Positions 16,290 through 25,157 of a DNA stretch of 64,000 bases are shown here, one piece after another. The position numbers were made by a program, and so were the translations under genes. A model generated the notes under the pieces. It made no database searches. It had not been told where the DNA came from and was given only the letters and a program-made list of their open reading frames with translations. Origin of the DNA: DASSUW01 sp963730535 (lineage in GTDB: Bacteria > Actinomycetota > Thermoleophilia > Solirubrobacterales > Solirubrobacteraceae). The DNA lies in the NCBI GenBank assembly GCA_963730535.1, contig CAVSRU010000012.1, forward strand, positions 496,001 through 560,000. The letters run 5' to 3'. Every line of letters starts with the position of its first letter. Positions within the stretch are counted from its first letter, which is position 1.

Positions 16290-17234
16290 TCAGGCCGCGA
16301 ACGCCTGGCGGCCGGCGGCGGCGTACAGCGCTTCGATCGTCTGCGCCTGCCCGAGGGCGTCCTCGCGGCCCAGGCGGGGCTGGGTGCCTCCCCGGATGGC
16401 GGCCGAGAAGTCCTCGAGCTCGAGCGCGTAGGGGTTGGCGGCCTGCACCGGCACCTCCTCGCCGTCGCGCGTCAGGCGCGGCGTCAGTCCGTGCCAGGGA
16501 TCCTCGGCGAGCAGGACGCCCCCTTCTCCCACGACCTCGATGGCGCCCAGCAGCGGGACGTCGAAGCCGCAGGCGAAGGTGCCGAGCACGTCGCCGGGGA
16601 AGCGCAGCACGCCGGCGAAGCGGCCGTCCACCCCGCCGCGGGCGACGGCCTCGCCGCTGACCCGCTCCGGCTCGCCGCACAGCATCCGCAGCCCGCTCAC
16701 GCAGTAGCAGCCGACGTCCATCAGGGCGCCGCCCTCGAGCTCCTCGCTGAGCCGCACGTTCGTAGCGTCCTCGGCGGGCAGGGTGAAGCCGAAGAACGTC
16801 CGCACCACGCGCAGCGGCGCGATCTCGCGCGCGAGGCGGACGAGCGCCTCGGTCTGCGGGTGGTAGCGCCACATGAACGCCTCCATCAGCAGCCGCCCGG
16901 CCCGCTCGGCAGCGTCGAAGGCCGCCTCCACGTCGGCCGCCCGCCGCCCCAGCGGCTTCTCGCACAGCACGTGCTTGCCGGCCTCCAGCGCGCGCACCGA
17001 CCACGGCACGTGCAGCGCGTTCGGCAGCGGGATGTACACCGCCTCGACGTCGGGGTCGGCGAGCAGCTCGTTGTAGGAGCCGTGCACGCGGGGGATGCCG
17101 TGCTCGGACGCGAACGCCTCGCCGCGCTCCCGGTCGCGCGAGCCGACGGCGACAACCTGCGCCCCCGCCGCCTCGCGCGCTCCGGCCAGCAGCTTCTGGT
17201 TGATGCGGGCGGTGGAGAGGATTCCCCACCGCAC
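16290..17234 (-). CDS. Gfo/Idh/MocA-family NAD(P)-dependent oxidoreductase
   Basis: The protein has 314 residues. The N-terminus MRWGILSTARINQKLLAGA is the Rossmann fold; HVLCEKPLGRR carries the family motif EKPxxx with its lysine, and MDVGCYCVSGLRML is the catalytic-domain signature. Family members oxidise or epimerise sugars and cyclitols; similarity in style is to D-xylose/glucose-fructose dehydrogenases. It lies four bases downstream of the sugar-ABC permease gene and is last in the operon ROK regulator-binding protein-ATPase-permease-oxidoreductase, so it probably acts on the imported sugar. Confidence 0.85.
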   Translation of the reverse strand: MRWGILSTARINQKLLAGAREAAGAQVVAVGSRDRERGEAFASEHGIPRVHGSYNELLADPDVEAVYIPLPNALHVPWSVRALEAGKHVLCEKPLGRRAADVEAAFDAAERAGRLLMEAFMWRYHPQTEALVRLAREIAPLRVVRTFFGFTLPAEDATNVRLSEELEGGALMDVGCYCVSGLRMLCGEPERVSGEAVARGGVDGRFAGVLRFPGDVLGTFACGFDVPLLGAIEVVGEGGVLLAEDPWHGLTPRLTRDGEEVPVQAANPYALELEDFSAAIRGGTQPRLGREDALGQAQTIEALYAAAGRQAFAA

Positions 17235-17238
17235 CGCC

Positions 17239-18501
17239 TCATCTGCCTGTTGCAGCGGCCCGCCTCCGCGAGATCGCGTCCACGCTCGCGGCCACGAGCA
17301 GCACCACGCCGTTGATGATGAACTGGGTGCCGGACTTCTGGGTCACCAGCGGCAGGCCGTTGGCGATCACCGCCACCACGAGGCCGCCCGTCACCGCGTC
17401 GTAGACGCGGCCGCGGCCGCCGAAGAGGCTCGTACCGCCGATGACGGCCGCGCCGACCGCGTACAGCAGCGTCTGCGCGCCGCCCGTGGTGGGCGACACC
17501 GAGTTGTCGCGCGACGCGATCAGGATGCCGGCCACGATCGCCAGCGTGCTGCAGATCACGAAGCACGCTGTCTTGATGTTCGGCACGTTGATGCCCGCCC
17601 GCCGTGCGGCCTCGGCATTGCCGCCGACCGCGTAGATGTGGCGGCCGAACGCCGTCCGGCTGAGGACGAACGCCAACCCGACGACCAGCGCCGCGACCAG
17701 CGGCACCACCCACGGGATGCCCTGGATCGTGATGATTGCGGTCTCGCGCTGGCGCTCCTGGTTGAGGAGCCACACCGCGATCAGGACGACCGCGGCCAGC
17801 GCGCCGACCTTGACGGCCCAGACCGACATCGCCTCGGTCGGCAGGCCCTCCTTCCTGCGCGAGCGGATCCGCATCAGCGTCGCCAGCCCGAACCCGGCGA
17901 TGACGATGAGCCCGAACAGCCAGCCGAGGAGGACCGGCATGTTGTCGTTCATCACCGACAGGATCGCCTCGTTGCGGATCGGGATCGTCCCGCCCTCGCC
18001 GATGATCAACAGCATCGCGCCCTGCAGGCCGAGGAAGAACGCCAGCGTGACCACGAAGCTCGGGATCCCGAGTCGCGCCACGAGCACCGCGATCGAGAAG
18101 CCGATCGCGACGCCGGTCGCCAGCGCGGCCAGGAGCGCCACCGGCCACGCCCAGCCCTTCTCGGTCAGCGTGGTGGCGAGGATCGCCGCGCCCATGCCGG
18201 CTGCGAAGCCGGCGGAGAGGTCGATCTCGCCCAGCAGCAGGACGAAGACCAGGCCCATGGCGAGCACCATGATCGCCGCGCCCTGGTTGATCAGGTTGGC
18301 GAAGTTCCCCTTCGAGAGGAACGTGTCGCCCTCCATGATCCCGAAGATCACGACCAGGGCGACGACGCCGACGATCGCGGGCAGCGAACCCATATCGCCA
18401 CCCTTGACGCGCGTCCAGTACTCGCGCGCCGCCGCGCCGATGCTGCCGCCGGTCTCCTCCTGGATGTCGAACTGCGAGGCCGGCGGCGCCGCGGTGCTCA
18501 T
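17239..18501 (-). CDS. Sugar ABC transporter permease (xylose XylH-like)
   Basis: The protein has 420 residues with about ten hydrophobic segments. The family signature of the BPD_transp_2 (ribose/xylose) permeases is visible: LLGEIDLSAGF, FVVTLAFFLGLQGA, YAVGGNAEAARRAGINV and GGRGRVYDAVTGGLVV. The long periplasmic insertion in the middle (around QERQRETAIITI) is typical of XylH-type permeases, which are longer than RbsC. It overlaps the ATPase gene by four bases. With one permease gene and a half-size ATPase, the importer is presumably homodimeric in both parts. Confidence 0.87.
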   Translation of the reverse strand: MSTAAPPASQFDIQEETGGSIGAAAREYWTRVKGGDMGSLPAIVGVVALVVIFGIMEGDTFLSKGNFANLINQGAAIMVLAMGLVFVLLLGEIDLSAGFAAGMGAAILATTLTEKGWAWPVALLAALATGVAIGFSIAVLVARLGIPSFVVTLAFFLGLQGAMLLIIGEGGTIPIRNEAILSVMNDNMPVLLGWLFGLIVIAGFGLATLMRIRSRRKEGLPTEAMSVWAVKVGALAAVVLIAVWLLNQERQRETAIITIQGIPWVVPLVAALVVGLAFVLSRTAFGRHIYAVGGNAEAARRAGINVPNIKTACFVICSTLAIVAGILIASRDNSVSPTTGGAQTLLYAVGAAVIGGTSLFGGRGRVYDAVTGGLVVAVIANGLPLVTQKSGTQFIINGVVLLVAASVDAISRRRAAATGR

Positions 18502-19310
18502 GCCTCACCTCCTACGTTCGCTGCGGCGACCTCGGGCTTGAGCCCCATGTCGCCCGAGCGCCCGGCGGTGATCAGCTCGACCACCTGGCCGTGCGAGACC
18601 TCCTTGGCGTCGACCTGCGCCGCCATCTGCCCCAGGTACAGGCAGGCAATGTTGTCGGCCACCTGGAACACGTCGTTCATGTTGTGGGTGATGAGAATCA
18701 CCGCCAGCCCATTGTCCGCCAGCCGCCGGACCAGGTTGAGCACCTGCTCGGTCTGGGCGACGCCGAGCGCCGCGGTCGGCTCGTCGAGGATCACGAGCTT
18801 GGAGTTCCACAGCACGGCGCGGGCGATCGCGACCGTCTGCCGCTGACCGCCGGACAGGCTGGAGACCTGCTGGCGCAGCGAGCGCAGCGTCCGCACCGAC
18901 AGCCCGCGCAGCGTCTCCCCGGCCCGCTTCTCCATCTCCGTCTCGTTGAGCGTGATCGCCGACTTGACTTCGCGCCCGAGGAACATGTTGTGGACGACGT
19001 CGAGGTTGTCGCACAGCGCCAGGTCCTGGTAGACGATCTCGATCCCGAGCGCGTTGGCCTGCTTGGGGCCGTGCACCTCGACCTTGTCGCCCTCCCAGTA
19101 CATCTCGCCGCCGTCGAACGGGTGGATGCCCGCCACGGCCTTGATCAGCGTGCTCTTGCCGGCGCCGTTGTCGCCGACCAGCGCGGTCACCTTCCCCGGG
19201 TAGGTGTCGAGATCGACCGCGCGCAGCACGTGCACGGCGCCGAAGCTCTTGTCGACCTTCCGCAGGGACAGCACCGGCTGTCCCTGCGGAGACGTTCCCG
19301 TCGCGGTCAC
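18498..19310 (-). CDS. Sugar ABC transporter ATP-binding protein (single-domain, XylG-like)
   Basis: The protein has 270 residues with one nucleotide-binding domain: Walker A GDNGAGKSTLIK, signature SSLSGGQRQTVAIARA, Walker B KLVILDEPTAALG and the H-loop ILITHNM. Most RbsA/XylG proteins in proteobacteria have two fused domains of about 500 residues; this half-size form is common in actinobacterial sugar importers. It lies four bases from the binding-protein gene and overlaps the permease gene. It energises uptake of a pentose-like sugar. Confidence 0.88.
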   Translation of the reverse strand: MTATGTSPQGQPVLSLRKVDKSFGAVHVLRAVDLDTYPGKVTALVGDNGAGKSTLIKAVAGIHPFDGGEMYWEGDKVEVHGPKQANALGIEIVYQDLALCDNLDVVHNMFLGREVKSAITLNETEMEKRAGETLRGLSVRTLRSLRQQVSSLSGGQRQTVAIARAVLWNSKLVILDEPTAALGVAQTEQVLNLVRRLADNGLAVILITHNMNDVFQVADNIACLYLGQMAAQVDAKEVSHGQVVELITAGRSGDMGLKPEVAAANVGGEA

Positions 19311-19314
19311 GGCA

Positions 19315-20430
19315 TCACTCCACGCCGTTCTCGGTGCACGCCTTCTTCAGCGCGGAGGTCGTGCAGACGTCCTCGGCCGCCACGAACCCGTCCGCGACGA
19401 CGTCCTTGACGCTGTCCTTCGTGATGCCCTGCGGCTCGAGCAGCACCGACTTGACCTTCTCGCCCGTCTCGGTGTCGTCCACCGAGCCCGACGCGAGCTG
19501 ATCGGCGCCGGCCTGGTCGCCCTTGGTCAGCGCGATCGCGAGGTCGGAGGCGGCGTCGGCCTCCTTCTTGATCGCCTTGTAGACGGTCATGCACTGGGAG
19601 CCCAGCAGCACGCGCTGCAGGCCCTCGGCCGTCGCGTCCTGGCCGGTGGTCGGGATCTTGTCGGTGTCGCCGTTGCGCTTGAGCACCGCGGCGACCGCGC
19701 CGCCGAGGCCGTCGTTGGCCGCTGCCACGCCGACGAAGTTGCCGCCCGCCTTCGTGTACATCTGCTCGAAGATGGTGCCGGCCTTCGTGTTGTCCCAATC
19801 CGGCACGGACTGGTCGGCCGCGACCTCGTAGCCGGCGCCGGTGATCGCCTTCTCATAGCCCTGCTTGAACAGCGTCGCGTTGTTGTCGGTCGGCGAGCCG
19901 TTGAGCAGCGCCACCGGGCCCGAGGCGTTGCCGCCGTCCTTCATGCACTGCACCAGGCCCTCGCCGATCGTCGTGCCCACGGCCACGTTGTCGAACGACA
20001 CGTAGTAGTCGGCGCCGCCGCCTAGCGTCAGGCGGTCGTAGTCGATCGCCGGGATGCCCTGGTCCCTGGCCTTCTTGATCACCGTGGCCGCCGACGGCGA
20101 GTCCAGGTTGACGAGCATGAGCACGGTCACGCCGCCATTGATCATCTGGTCGGCGATCGTCGAGAACTTGGCCTTGTCGCCGTTGGCGTTCTGGATGTCG
20201 TAGTCGACCCCGGCGGCCTCGAACGCCTCACCCAGGAAGCGGCGGTCGGCCGTCTCCCAGCGGGCGGACGACGCGGCGTCGGGCAGGATCACGCCGATCT
20301 TGCCCTTGGCCTCGGCGCTGTCGGCGGACCCTCCACCGCCGCCCCCGTCGTCGTCGTCGCCGCCACAGGCCGCGATCGCGAACGACATCGCGAGTACGGC
20401 AGCAGCCACAGCGAAGATGCGTCCCCTCAT
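19315..20430 (-). CDS. Sugar ABC transporter substrate-binding lipoprotein
   Basis: The protein has 371 residues from ATG 20430 preceded by AAGGAGGAG. Residues 1-22 are a lipoprotein signal (lipobox around AIAAC, Cys22), followed by an acidic/glycine linker. The mature part is a type I periplasmic-binding fold (GKIGVILPDAASSARWETAD, VTVLMLVNLDSPSAATVIKKA, IDYDRLTLGGGADYYVSFDN), most like xylose/ribose-binding proteins; the phrase DYDRL..G is characteristic of XylF-type receptors. It is anchored outside the membrane and delivers the sugar to the permease encoded downstream. Confidence 0.87.
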   Translation of the reverse strand: MRGRIFAVAAAVLAMSFAIAACGGDDDDGGGGGGSADSAEAKGKIGVILPDAASSARWETADRRFLGEAFEAAGVDYDIQNANGDKAKFSTIADQMINGGVTVLMLVNLDSPSAATVIKKARDQGIPAIDYDRLTLGGGADYYVSFDNVAVGTTIGEGLVQCMKDGGNASGPVALLNGSPTDNNATLFKQGYEKAITGAGYEVAADQSVPDWDNTKAGTIFEQMYTKAGGNFVGVAAANDGLGGAVAAVLKRNGDTDKIPTTGQDATAEGLQRVLLGSQCMTVYKAIKKEADAASDLAIALTKGDQAGADQLASGSVDDTETGEKVKSVLLEPQGITKDSVKDVVADGFVAAEDVCTTSALKKACTENGVE

Positions 20431-20471
20431 TCCGTCTCCTCCTTCGTGCGCCTCAGGCGCGTGGTTGGCAG

Positions 20472-20477
20472 AGCATA
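20472..20477 (-). promoter_or_regulatory. Possible internal -10 box upstream of the binding protein
   Basis: TATGCT on the minus strand, in the 53-base gap between the ROK gene and the binding-protein gene. No clear -35, so the operon may simply be read through. Confidence 0.22.
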
Positions 20478-20483
20478 AGCCGG

Positions 20484-21692
20484 TCAGGCGGCGCCCGCCG
20501 CCAGCCGGGTCGGAAACGCGCGATCGGCCTCGCTGATCACGAGGGCGATCGCGCCCAACACCTGCGCCCGCTCGCCGAGCACGCCGGTCACGACCCTGGC
20601 GGCCTCGGCGGCGGACGGCAGGGCGGCGCGCGCGATCGAGTCGCGCACGCCGTCCAGCAGCAGGTCCCCGGCGGCGGCGAGGTCGCCTCCCACGACCACG
20701 AGCTCCGGGTTGAGCACGTTGATGAGCATCGACACGGCCCGCCCGACCGCCCGACCGGCGTCCGTGATCACGCGCCGGCAACCGAGATCGCCCGCGCGCG
20801 CGAGCTCGAGCATGCGCTGGACCGTGACGTCCTCCCCGTGGCTGCGCCGCAGCAGCTCGACGAGCGCGCCGCTGGCGGCCAGCGTCTCCAGGCAGCCGCG
20901 ATTGCCACAGCGGCAGACGAGGCCCTCCGGATCCACGAGGAAGTGCCCGAGCTCCCCCGCCAGCCCGCCGGTCCCCCGGTACAGGCGCCCGTTGAGCAGC
21001 AGTCCCGCGCCGATGCCGGAGGCGATCTTGAGGTAGATCAGGTCGCTCGCGTCCTGACCGGCCCCGAAGGCGGCCTCCGCCAGCGCGCCGAGGTTGGCGT
21101 CGTTGTCGACGAGGATCGGCACGTCGAGGCGGCGGCGCATCTCCGCGACCGCCGGGACGCCGACCCAGCCGGGCAGGATCGCCGACGAGCCCACCACGCC
21201 GTCCGCCTGGAGGATCGGCCCGGGCAGCCCCATTCCGGCGCCGATCACCTGCCCCTCGTCGAGGTTCGCCTCGGCCAGCAGCTCACCGACCAGCTCGGCG
21301 GCGGCGTCCAGCCCCTGCTCGGCCGCGTGGTCCGTGTCGAGCGGCAGCGCCCGCTCGCCGAGGATGCGCGAGGAGAGGTCCGAGACCGCGACCCGTAGGT
21401 GGCTGTGCCCGAAGTCGATCCCGACCGCGGCGCCGGCCGACGCGTCGAACGAGAGCAGGATCGGCGGCCGGCCGCCCTGGGTGCCGTGCGCCTCCCCCGG
21501 CTCGCCCTGCTCGACCACGAGGCCGTCGGCCTGCAGATCGGCCACCAGGCTCGACACCGTCGAGCGCGAGAGGCCGGTCCGGCGGGCGATCTCGGCGCGC
21601 GAGATCAGCCCCTGATCGCGCAGCGCGTGGATCACGCGCAGGCGGTTCAGGCGGCGCAGCGCTTCGAGGGAGCCGGCTCGACCCGTAGCCAT
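20484..21692 (-). CDS. ROK-family transcriptional regulator, copy 1
   Basis: The protein has 402 residues from ATG 21692. An N-terminal winged helix-turn-helix (about residues 8-70) contains ISRAEIARRTGLSRSTVSSL. The ROK domain follows, with GIDFGHSHLRVAV (nucleotide-like fold), VDNDANLGALAEA, GIGAGLLLNGRLYRG, AGELGHF and the zinc motif CRCGNRGCLETLA. Such NagC/XylR-type repressors bind a sugar or its derivative. It is the first gene of the sugar ABC operon and probably regulates it. A TTGACA promoter and a GGTTCG/CGAACC inverted repeat lie immediately upstream. Confidence 0.88.
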   Translation of the reverse strand: MATGRAGSLEALRRLNRLRVIHALRDQGLISRAEIARRTGLSRSTVSSLVADLQADGLVVEQGEPGEAHGTQGGRPPILLSFDASAGAAVGIDFGHSHLRVAVSDLSSRILGERALPLDTDHAAEQGLDAAAELVGELLAEANLDEGQVIGAGMGLPGPILQADGVVGSSAILPGWVGVPAVAEMRRRLDVPILVDNDANLGALAEAAFGAGQDASDLIYLKIASGIGAGLLLNGRLYRGTGGLAGELGHFLVDPEGLVCRCGNRGCLETLAASGALVELLRRSHGEDVTVQRMLELARAGDLGCRRVITDAGRAVGRAVSMLINVLNPELVVVGGDLAAAGDLLLDGVRDSIARAALPSAAEAARVVTGVLGERAQVLGAIALVISEADRAFPTRLAAGAA

Positions 21693-21701
21693 GGCGTGGC
21701 T

Positions 21702-21730
21702 ATCCGACCCGAACGACACCCGTTTGTCAA
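21702..21730 (-). promoter_or_regulatory. Promoter of ROK-sugar ABC operon
   Basis: Minus strand: TTGACA (21725-21730), 17-base spacer, TCGGAT (21702-21707), then nine bases to ATG 21692. A consensus -35 with a moderate -10 and a very short or absent leader. Confidence 0.5.
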
Positions 21731-21731
21731 G

Positions 21732-21745
21732 GGTTCGAACGAACC
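21732..21745. promoter_or_regulatory. Candidate ROK operator
   Basis: GGTTCG-AA-CGAACC, a perfect 6-bp inverted repeat placed one base upstream of the -35 box of the ROK operon. Confidence 0.35.
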
Positions 21746-21835
21746 TTGCGGTTTCCTGAGAGACCTTGCCCCGAAATACGGAGAAACCGGGGCGGCGGAA
21801 CGCAAGTTTCTCGCGCGCGCGCCGTTCGAGCCTCC

Positions 21836-22777
21836 ATGCCACTGCTCAGGACCCTTCTCGCGACGCTCGCGATCACCGCCGGCGTCGCCACGCCCGCGCA
21901 CGCCATCGTCGGCGGCCAGGACGCCTCGCCGGGCGAGTACCCCTACGTCGCGCACATCGTCATCGACCGCGCGTTCCAGTGCACCGGCACGCTCGTCACC
22001 CCGACCCACGTCGTGACGGCCGCCCACTGCGGCTCGCTGGCGCCCGGCGGGGTCGCCAACGTGCCGATCGGCCAGCCCGGCCAGCTGATCGAGGTGAGCC
22101 TCGGCGCCCACCGCACGCCGTCCGCGAGCCTGACCGGCGGCTACCAGTCCGAGGGTGAGAAGCACGTCGCCAAGTCGGTGTCCGTAGCGCCCGGCTGGGC
22201 CGGACTGGGCAGCGTCAGCAGCGACGTCGCGGTCGTCGAGCTTCCGACGCCGTCGGCCAACGCGCCGGTGAAGATCGCGTCGGCCGCCGAACGCTCCCTG
22301 TGGACGGCGGGCACGATGGCCACGATCGCCGGCTACGGCGTCACCGAGTCGGGCGGCGACCAGCCCGAGTTCCTGCAGGAGGCGCAGGTGCCGATCACCG
22401 CCGACGCCGTGACGGCCGAGGCGTATCCCTATCTGGTCGACGGCGTCGACCCGCTGTTCGGCGGCTTCGAGAGCCGCACCCAGGTCGGGGCCGGGTTCCC
22501 GCAGGGCGGTGTGGACACGTGCCAGGGCGACTCCGGCGGCCCGCTGCTCGTCCCCGCCGGCGCCGAGCTGCGCCTGGTGGGCGACACGAGCTACGGCAAC
22601 GGCTGCGCCGAGCCCGGCTACCCGGGCGTGTACGGCCGCGTCGCCGACGACACGCTGCGCGAGTGGATCCGCACGGTCGCCCCGGGCGCCGTCGCGGGCG
22701 GCACGGCCGCCCCGTCGAGCGCGACGGTGCAGCGCACGACGGCACGGTCGTCGTCGAGCGCTCGCTCATATCGCTGA
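21836..22777 (+). CDS. Secreted trypsin-like serine protease (S1 family)
   Basis: The protein has 313 residues from ATG 21836. A Sec signal peptide of about 22 residues ends at AHA, and the next residues are IVGGQDASPGEYPYVA, the activated N-terminus of chymotrypsin-fold proteases, so no propeptide is needed beyond the signal. The catalytic triad is visible: His in VTAAHCGS, Asp in SSDVAVVEL and Ser in CQGDSGGPLLV; Cys pairs flank the His and Ser as usual. The C-terminal 30 residues are Ser/Thr/Ala-rich and may be a cell-wall-spanning tail. It is divergent from the ROK gene. Role: extracellular proteolysis. Confidence 0.9.
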   Translation: MPLLRTLLATLAITAGVATPAHAIVGGQDASPGEYPYVAHIVIDRAFQCTGTLVTPTHVVTAAHCGSLAPGGVANVPIGQPGQLIEVSLGAHRTPSASLTGGYQSEGEKHVAKSVSVAPGWAGLGSVSSDVAVVELPTPSANAPVKIASAAERSLWTAGTMATIAGYGVTESGGDQPEFLQEAQVPITADAVTAEAYPYLVDGVDPLFGGFESRTQVGAGFPQGGVDTCQGDSGGPLLVPAGAELRLVGDTSYGNGCAEPGYPGVYGRVADDTLREWIRTVAPGAVAGGTAAPSSATVQRTTARSSSSARSYR

Positions 22778-22791
22778 AGTCTTTCCCCACG

Positions 22792-22823
22792 CCGTAGGGG
22801 GGTGCCCCCGCTCCCCCCTACGG
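22792..22823 (+). terminator. Hairpin after the protease gene
   Basis: CCGTAGGGGGG and CCCCCCTACGG form an 11-bp perfect stem with a 10-base loop, 15 bases past the protease stop. There is no T-run, but the location fits a transcription terminator. Confidence 0.55.
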
Positions 22824-22911
22824 CCACCTCTCTCTGAATGGGGGCAACCCGAAACGGCGCCCACAGGTTGGCCCCGTGTTGACGGAGCCGGCGCGATGCG
22901 ATTCTCCTTCC

Positions 22912-22992
22912 ATGACCTCCACCCTCCGCCGCCTCCGCACCGTCCTCTCCGACCTCGTCGCCGAGGACCGCCCGGGCTTCAAGCGCCCGTAA
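22912..22992 (+). CDS. Possible 26-residue microprotein
   Basis: An ATG-to-TAA frame encoding a short basic peptide beginning MTSTLRRLRTVLSDLV, within the 233-base gap between the protease and the M20 peptidase gene. There is no purine-rich ribosome binding site (the upstream sequence is TTCTCCTTCC). TTGACG at 22879-22884 could be a -35, but no good -10 follows. It may be chance. Confidence 0.22.
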   Translation: MTSTLRRLRTVLSDLVAEDRPGFKRP

Positions 22993-23010
22993 CTTGACAC
23001 CATTCCGGCG

Positions 23011-24132
23011 GTGCGCGACGCCGCCGTCGATCTCACCTCGCGCCTCGTCGCGATCGACTCCGTAAACCCCTCCCTCGTGCCCGGTGGCGCGGGGGAGGGT
23101 GAGATCTCCCGCTTCGTGGCCGCCTGGGCGCGGGACGCGGGCCTCGAAGCCCAGATCCTCGAGGCCAGTCCAGGCCGCCCCAGCGTCCTGGTCCGCGCGC
23201 CCGGCACCGGCGGCGGCCGCACGCTGCTGCTGTGCGCTCACCTCGACACCGTCGGCGTCGAGGGCATGGCGGCGCCGCACGACCCGCGGGTCGACGGCGA
23301 TCGCCTCTACGGCCGCGGCGCCTACGACATGAAGGCCGGGCTCGCCGCCGCGTTGCTCGCCTGCCGCGAGGCGGCGGGACGCTCGCTCGCCGGCGACGTG
23401 CTGGTCGCCGCGGTGGCCGACGAGGAGCACGCCAGCCTCGGCGTCCAGGAGGCGCTGGCCGCCGTGCGCGCCGACGCGGCGGTCGTCACCGAGCCCACGG
23501 AGATGGAGGTCGTCGTCGCCCACAAGGGCTTCGTGTGGGCCGAGATCGAGGTCACCGGGCGCGCCGCGCACGGCTCGCGCCCGCACCTGGGCGTCGACGC
23601 GATCGTGAAGTCGGGGCCGGTGCTCGTCGCCCTCGGCGAGCTCGACGCCGCGCTCGGCGACCGCACGCACCCGCTGCTCGGCCGCGGCTCGGTCCACGCC
23701 TCGGTGATCGAGGGCGGCGCCGAGCTCTCGAGCTATCCGGCGCGCTGCGTGATCGGCCTCGAGCGCCGCACGCTGCCGGGCGAGACGGCCGCCGACGTCG
23801 AGGCCGAGCTGGCGGCGATCCTCGCGGCCGACCCCGAGCTGGTGGCCGAGCAGCGGACGCTGCTCGTGCGCGAGCCGTTCGAGGTCGACGCCGGAGCAGC
23901 CGTCGTCGAGGCTGTGCGCGGCGCCGCCGCCGGCGTGATCGGCAGCCCGCCCGCGATCGGCGGCGCGAGCTACTGGGCCGACGCCGCGTTCATCGCCGCG
24001 GCGGGCATCCCGACCGTGATGTTCGGGCCGGGCGGCGAGGGCGCCCACGCGGTCGAGGAGTGGGTGAGCATCGCCGACACCGAGGCGGTGGCCCGCACGC
24101 TCGTCGAGGCCGCTGCGCGCCTGTGCGGATGA
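23011..24132 (+). CDS. M20-family metallopeptidase/deacylase (ArgE/DapE-like)
   Basis: The protein has 373 residues, starting at GTG 23011. The M20 pattern is clear: LLLCAHLDTVGVEG supplies the first metal-binding His and Asp; YGRGAYDMKAGLAAAL has the bridging Asp; AVADEEHASLG has the catalytic Glu pair; GRAAHGSRPHLGVDAI begins the dimerisation domain; and FGPGGEGAHAVEEWVSI carries the last metal His. It hydrolyses an N-acyl amino acid or a small peptide. It overlaps the following PLP lyase gene by four bases, suggesting that the released amino acid is next processed by the lyase. Confidence 0.85.
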   Translation: MRDAAVDLTSRLVAIDSVNPSLVPGGAGEGEISRFVAAWARDAGLEAQILEASPGRPSVLVRAPGTGGGRTLLLCAHLDTVGVEGMAAPHDPRVDGDRLYGRGAYDMKAGLAAALLACREAAGRSLAGDVLVAAVADEEHASLGVQEALAAVRADAAVVTEPTEMEVVVAHKGFVWAEIEVTGRAAHGSRPHLGVDAIVKSGPVLVALGELDAALGDRTHPLLGRGSVHASVIEGGAELSSYPARCVIGLERRTLPGETAADVEAELAAILAADPELVAEQRTLLVREPFEVDAGAAVVEAVRGAAAGVIGSPPAIGGASYWADAAFIAAAGIPTVMFGPGGEGAHAVEEWVSIADTEAVARTLVEAAARLCG

Positions 24133-25157
24133 GGGCGCTGGTCAACCCGCATCTGCGACCCGGCGCCGTCCCGGCGCCGAGCACCGAGGCGCGCGCGTTC
24201 CACGCCGCTCTGCCGGACTACGCGCCGACGCCCGTGCACGACGTCTCGGCGCTCGCGCCGGGCACCGGCGACGTGCGGCTCAAGGACGAGTCGAACCGGC
24301 TCGGGCTGCCCGCGTTCAAGGTGCTCGGGGCGTCGTGGGCGATCGAGCGCGCGCTGCGCGCGCGTCCCGACGTCCACACGCTGGTGGCGGCCAGCGCCGG
24401 CAACCACGGCCGCGCCGTCGCGCACGTCGCCGCCGCCCGCGGCCTGCGCGCCCGTGTGTTCCTCCCGGCCCGCTCGGTGGCCGCCCGCCGCGAGGCGATC
24501 GCCGGCGAGGGGGCGGACGTGGTCGTCATCGACGGCACGTACGAGGACGCCGTCGCCGAAGCGGCCCGCGAGAGCACCCTCGACGGCCGGCTGGAGATCT
24601 CCGACGTGGGGAGCTCGCGCCCGGCGGCGTGGGTCATCGACGGCTACGCCACGCTGTTCGCCGAGGCCGCCGAGCAGGCCGCGCCCGAGGTCCTGGTCGT
24701 GCCGGTCGGCGTGGGCTCGCTGGCCGCGGCCGCGGCGCGCTACGGCGCGAACGCCGGCGTGAAGGTGATCGGCGTCGAGCCGGTCGCCGCCGCGTGCCTG
24801 ACCGCATCGCTGGCCGCCGGCGAGCCGGTGCGGATCGACACGCCGGGTACCGCGATGGCCGGTCTCGACTGCGCCGAGGTGTCCGCCGCCGCGTGGCCGT
24901 CGCTGCGCGACGGGATCCACGGCACCGTGACGGTTGACGACGGCGAGTCGCGCGCCGCCATGCGAGCGCTCGCCACGGCGGGCCTGGCGATCGGCGACTC
25001 CGGCGCGGCCGCGCTGGCCGCCCTCGTCGCGATGCGGTCCGATCCGGAGTGCGCCGCCCTGGGCGCCGCGGTCGGACTCGGTCCCGGCAGTCGCGTGCTG
25101 CTGCTCGCCACCGAAGGCCCGACGGACCCCGAGGGATACGCGGCCGCGGTCGGCTAG
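24129..25157 (+). CDS. PLP-dependent lyase, diaminopropionate ammonia-lyase-like
   Basis: The protein has 342 residues, starting at ATG 24129 (ATGA overlap). The fold-type II PLP layout is visible: the N-terminal LPDYAPTPVHDVSALA and NRLGLPAFKVLGASWA contain the Schiff-base lysine, SAGNHGRAVAHVAA is the substrate loop, and VPVGVGSLAAAAA is the phosphate-binding glycine loop. The combination LPAFKVLGASWA is typical of diaminopropionate ammonia-lyases, although those are usually nearer 400 residues; threonine dehydratase/synthase-like activity is the alternative. It is coupled to the M20 peptidase. Its 3' end overlaps the convergent binding-protein gene by four bases. Confidence 0.75.
   Translation: MRALVNPHLRPGAVPAPSTEARAFHAALPDYAPTPVHDVSALAPGTGDVRLKDESNRLGLPAFKVLGASWAIERALRARPDVHTLVAASAGNHGRAVAHVAAARGLRARVFLPARSVAARREAIAGEGADVVVIDGTYEDAVAEAARESTLDGRLEISDVGSSRPAAWVIDGYATLFAEAAEQAAPEVLVVPVGVGSLAAAAARYGANAGVKVIGVEPVAAACLTASLAAGEPVRIDTPGTAMAGLDCAEVSAAAWPSLRDGIHGTVTVDDGESRAAMRALATAGLAIGDSGAAALAALVAMRSDPECAALGAAVGLGPGSRVLLLATEGPTDPEGYAAAVG

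Noticed and set aside
16282..16293. Palindrome CTGATCGATCAG at the oxidoreductase stop as a terminator
   Set aside because: Short, no loop and no T-run; the spacing does not support termination.
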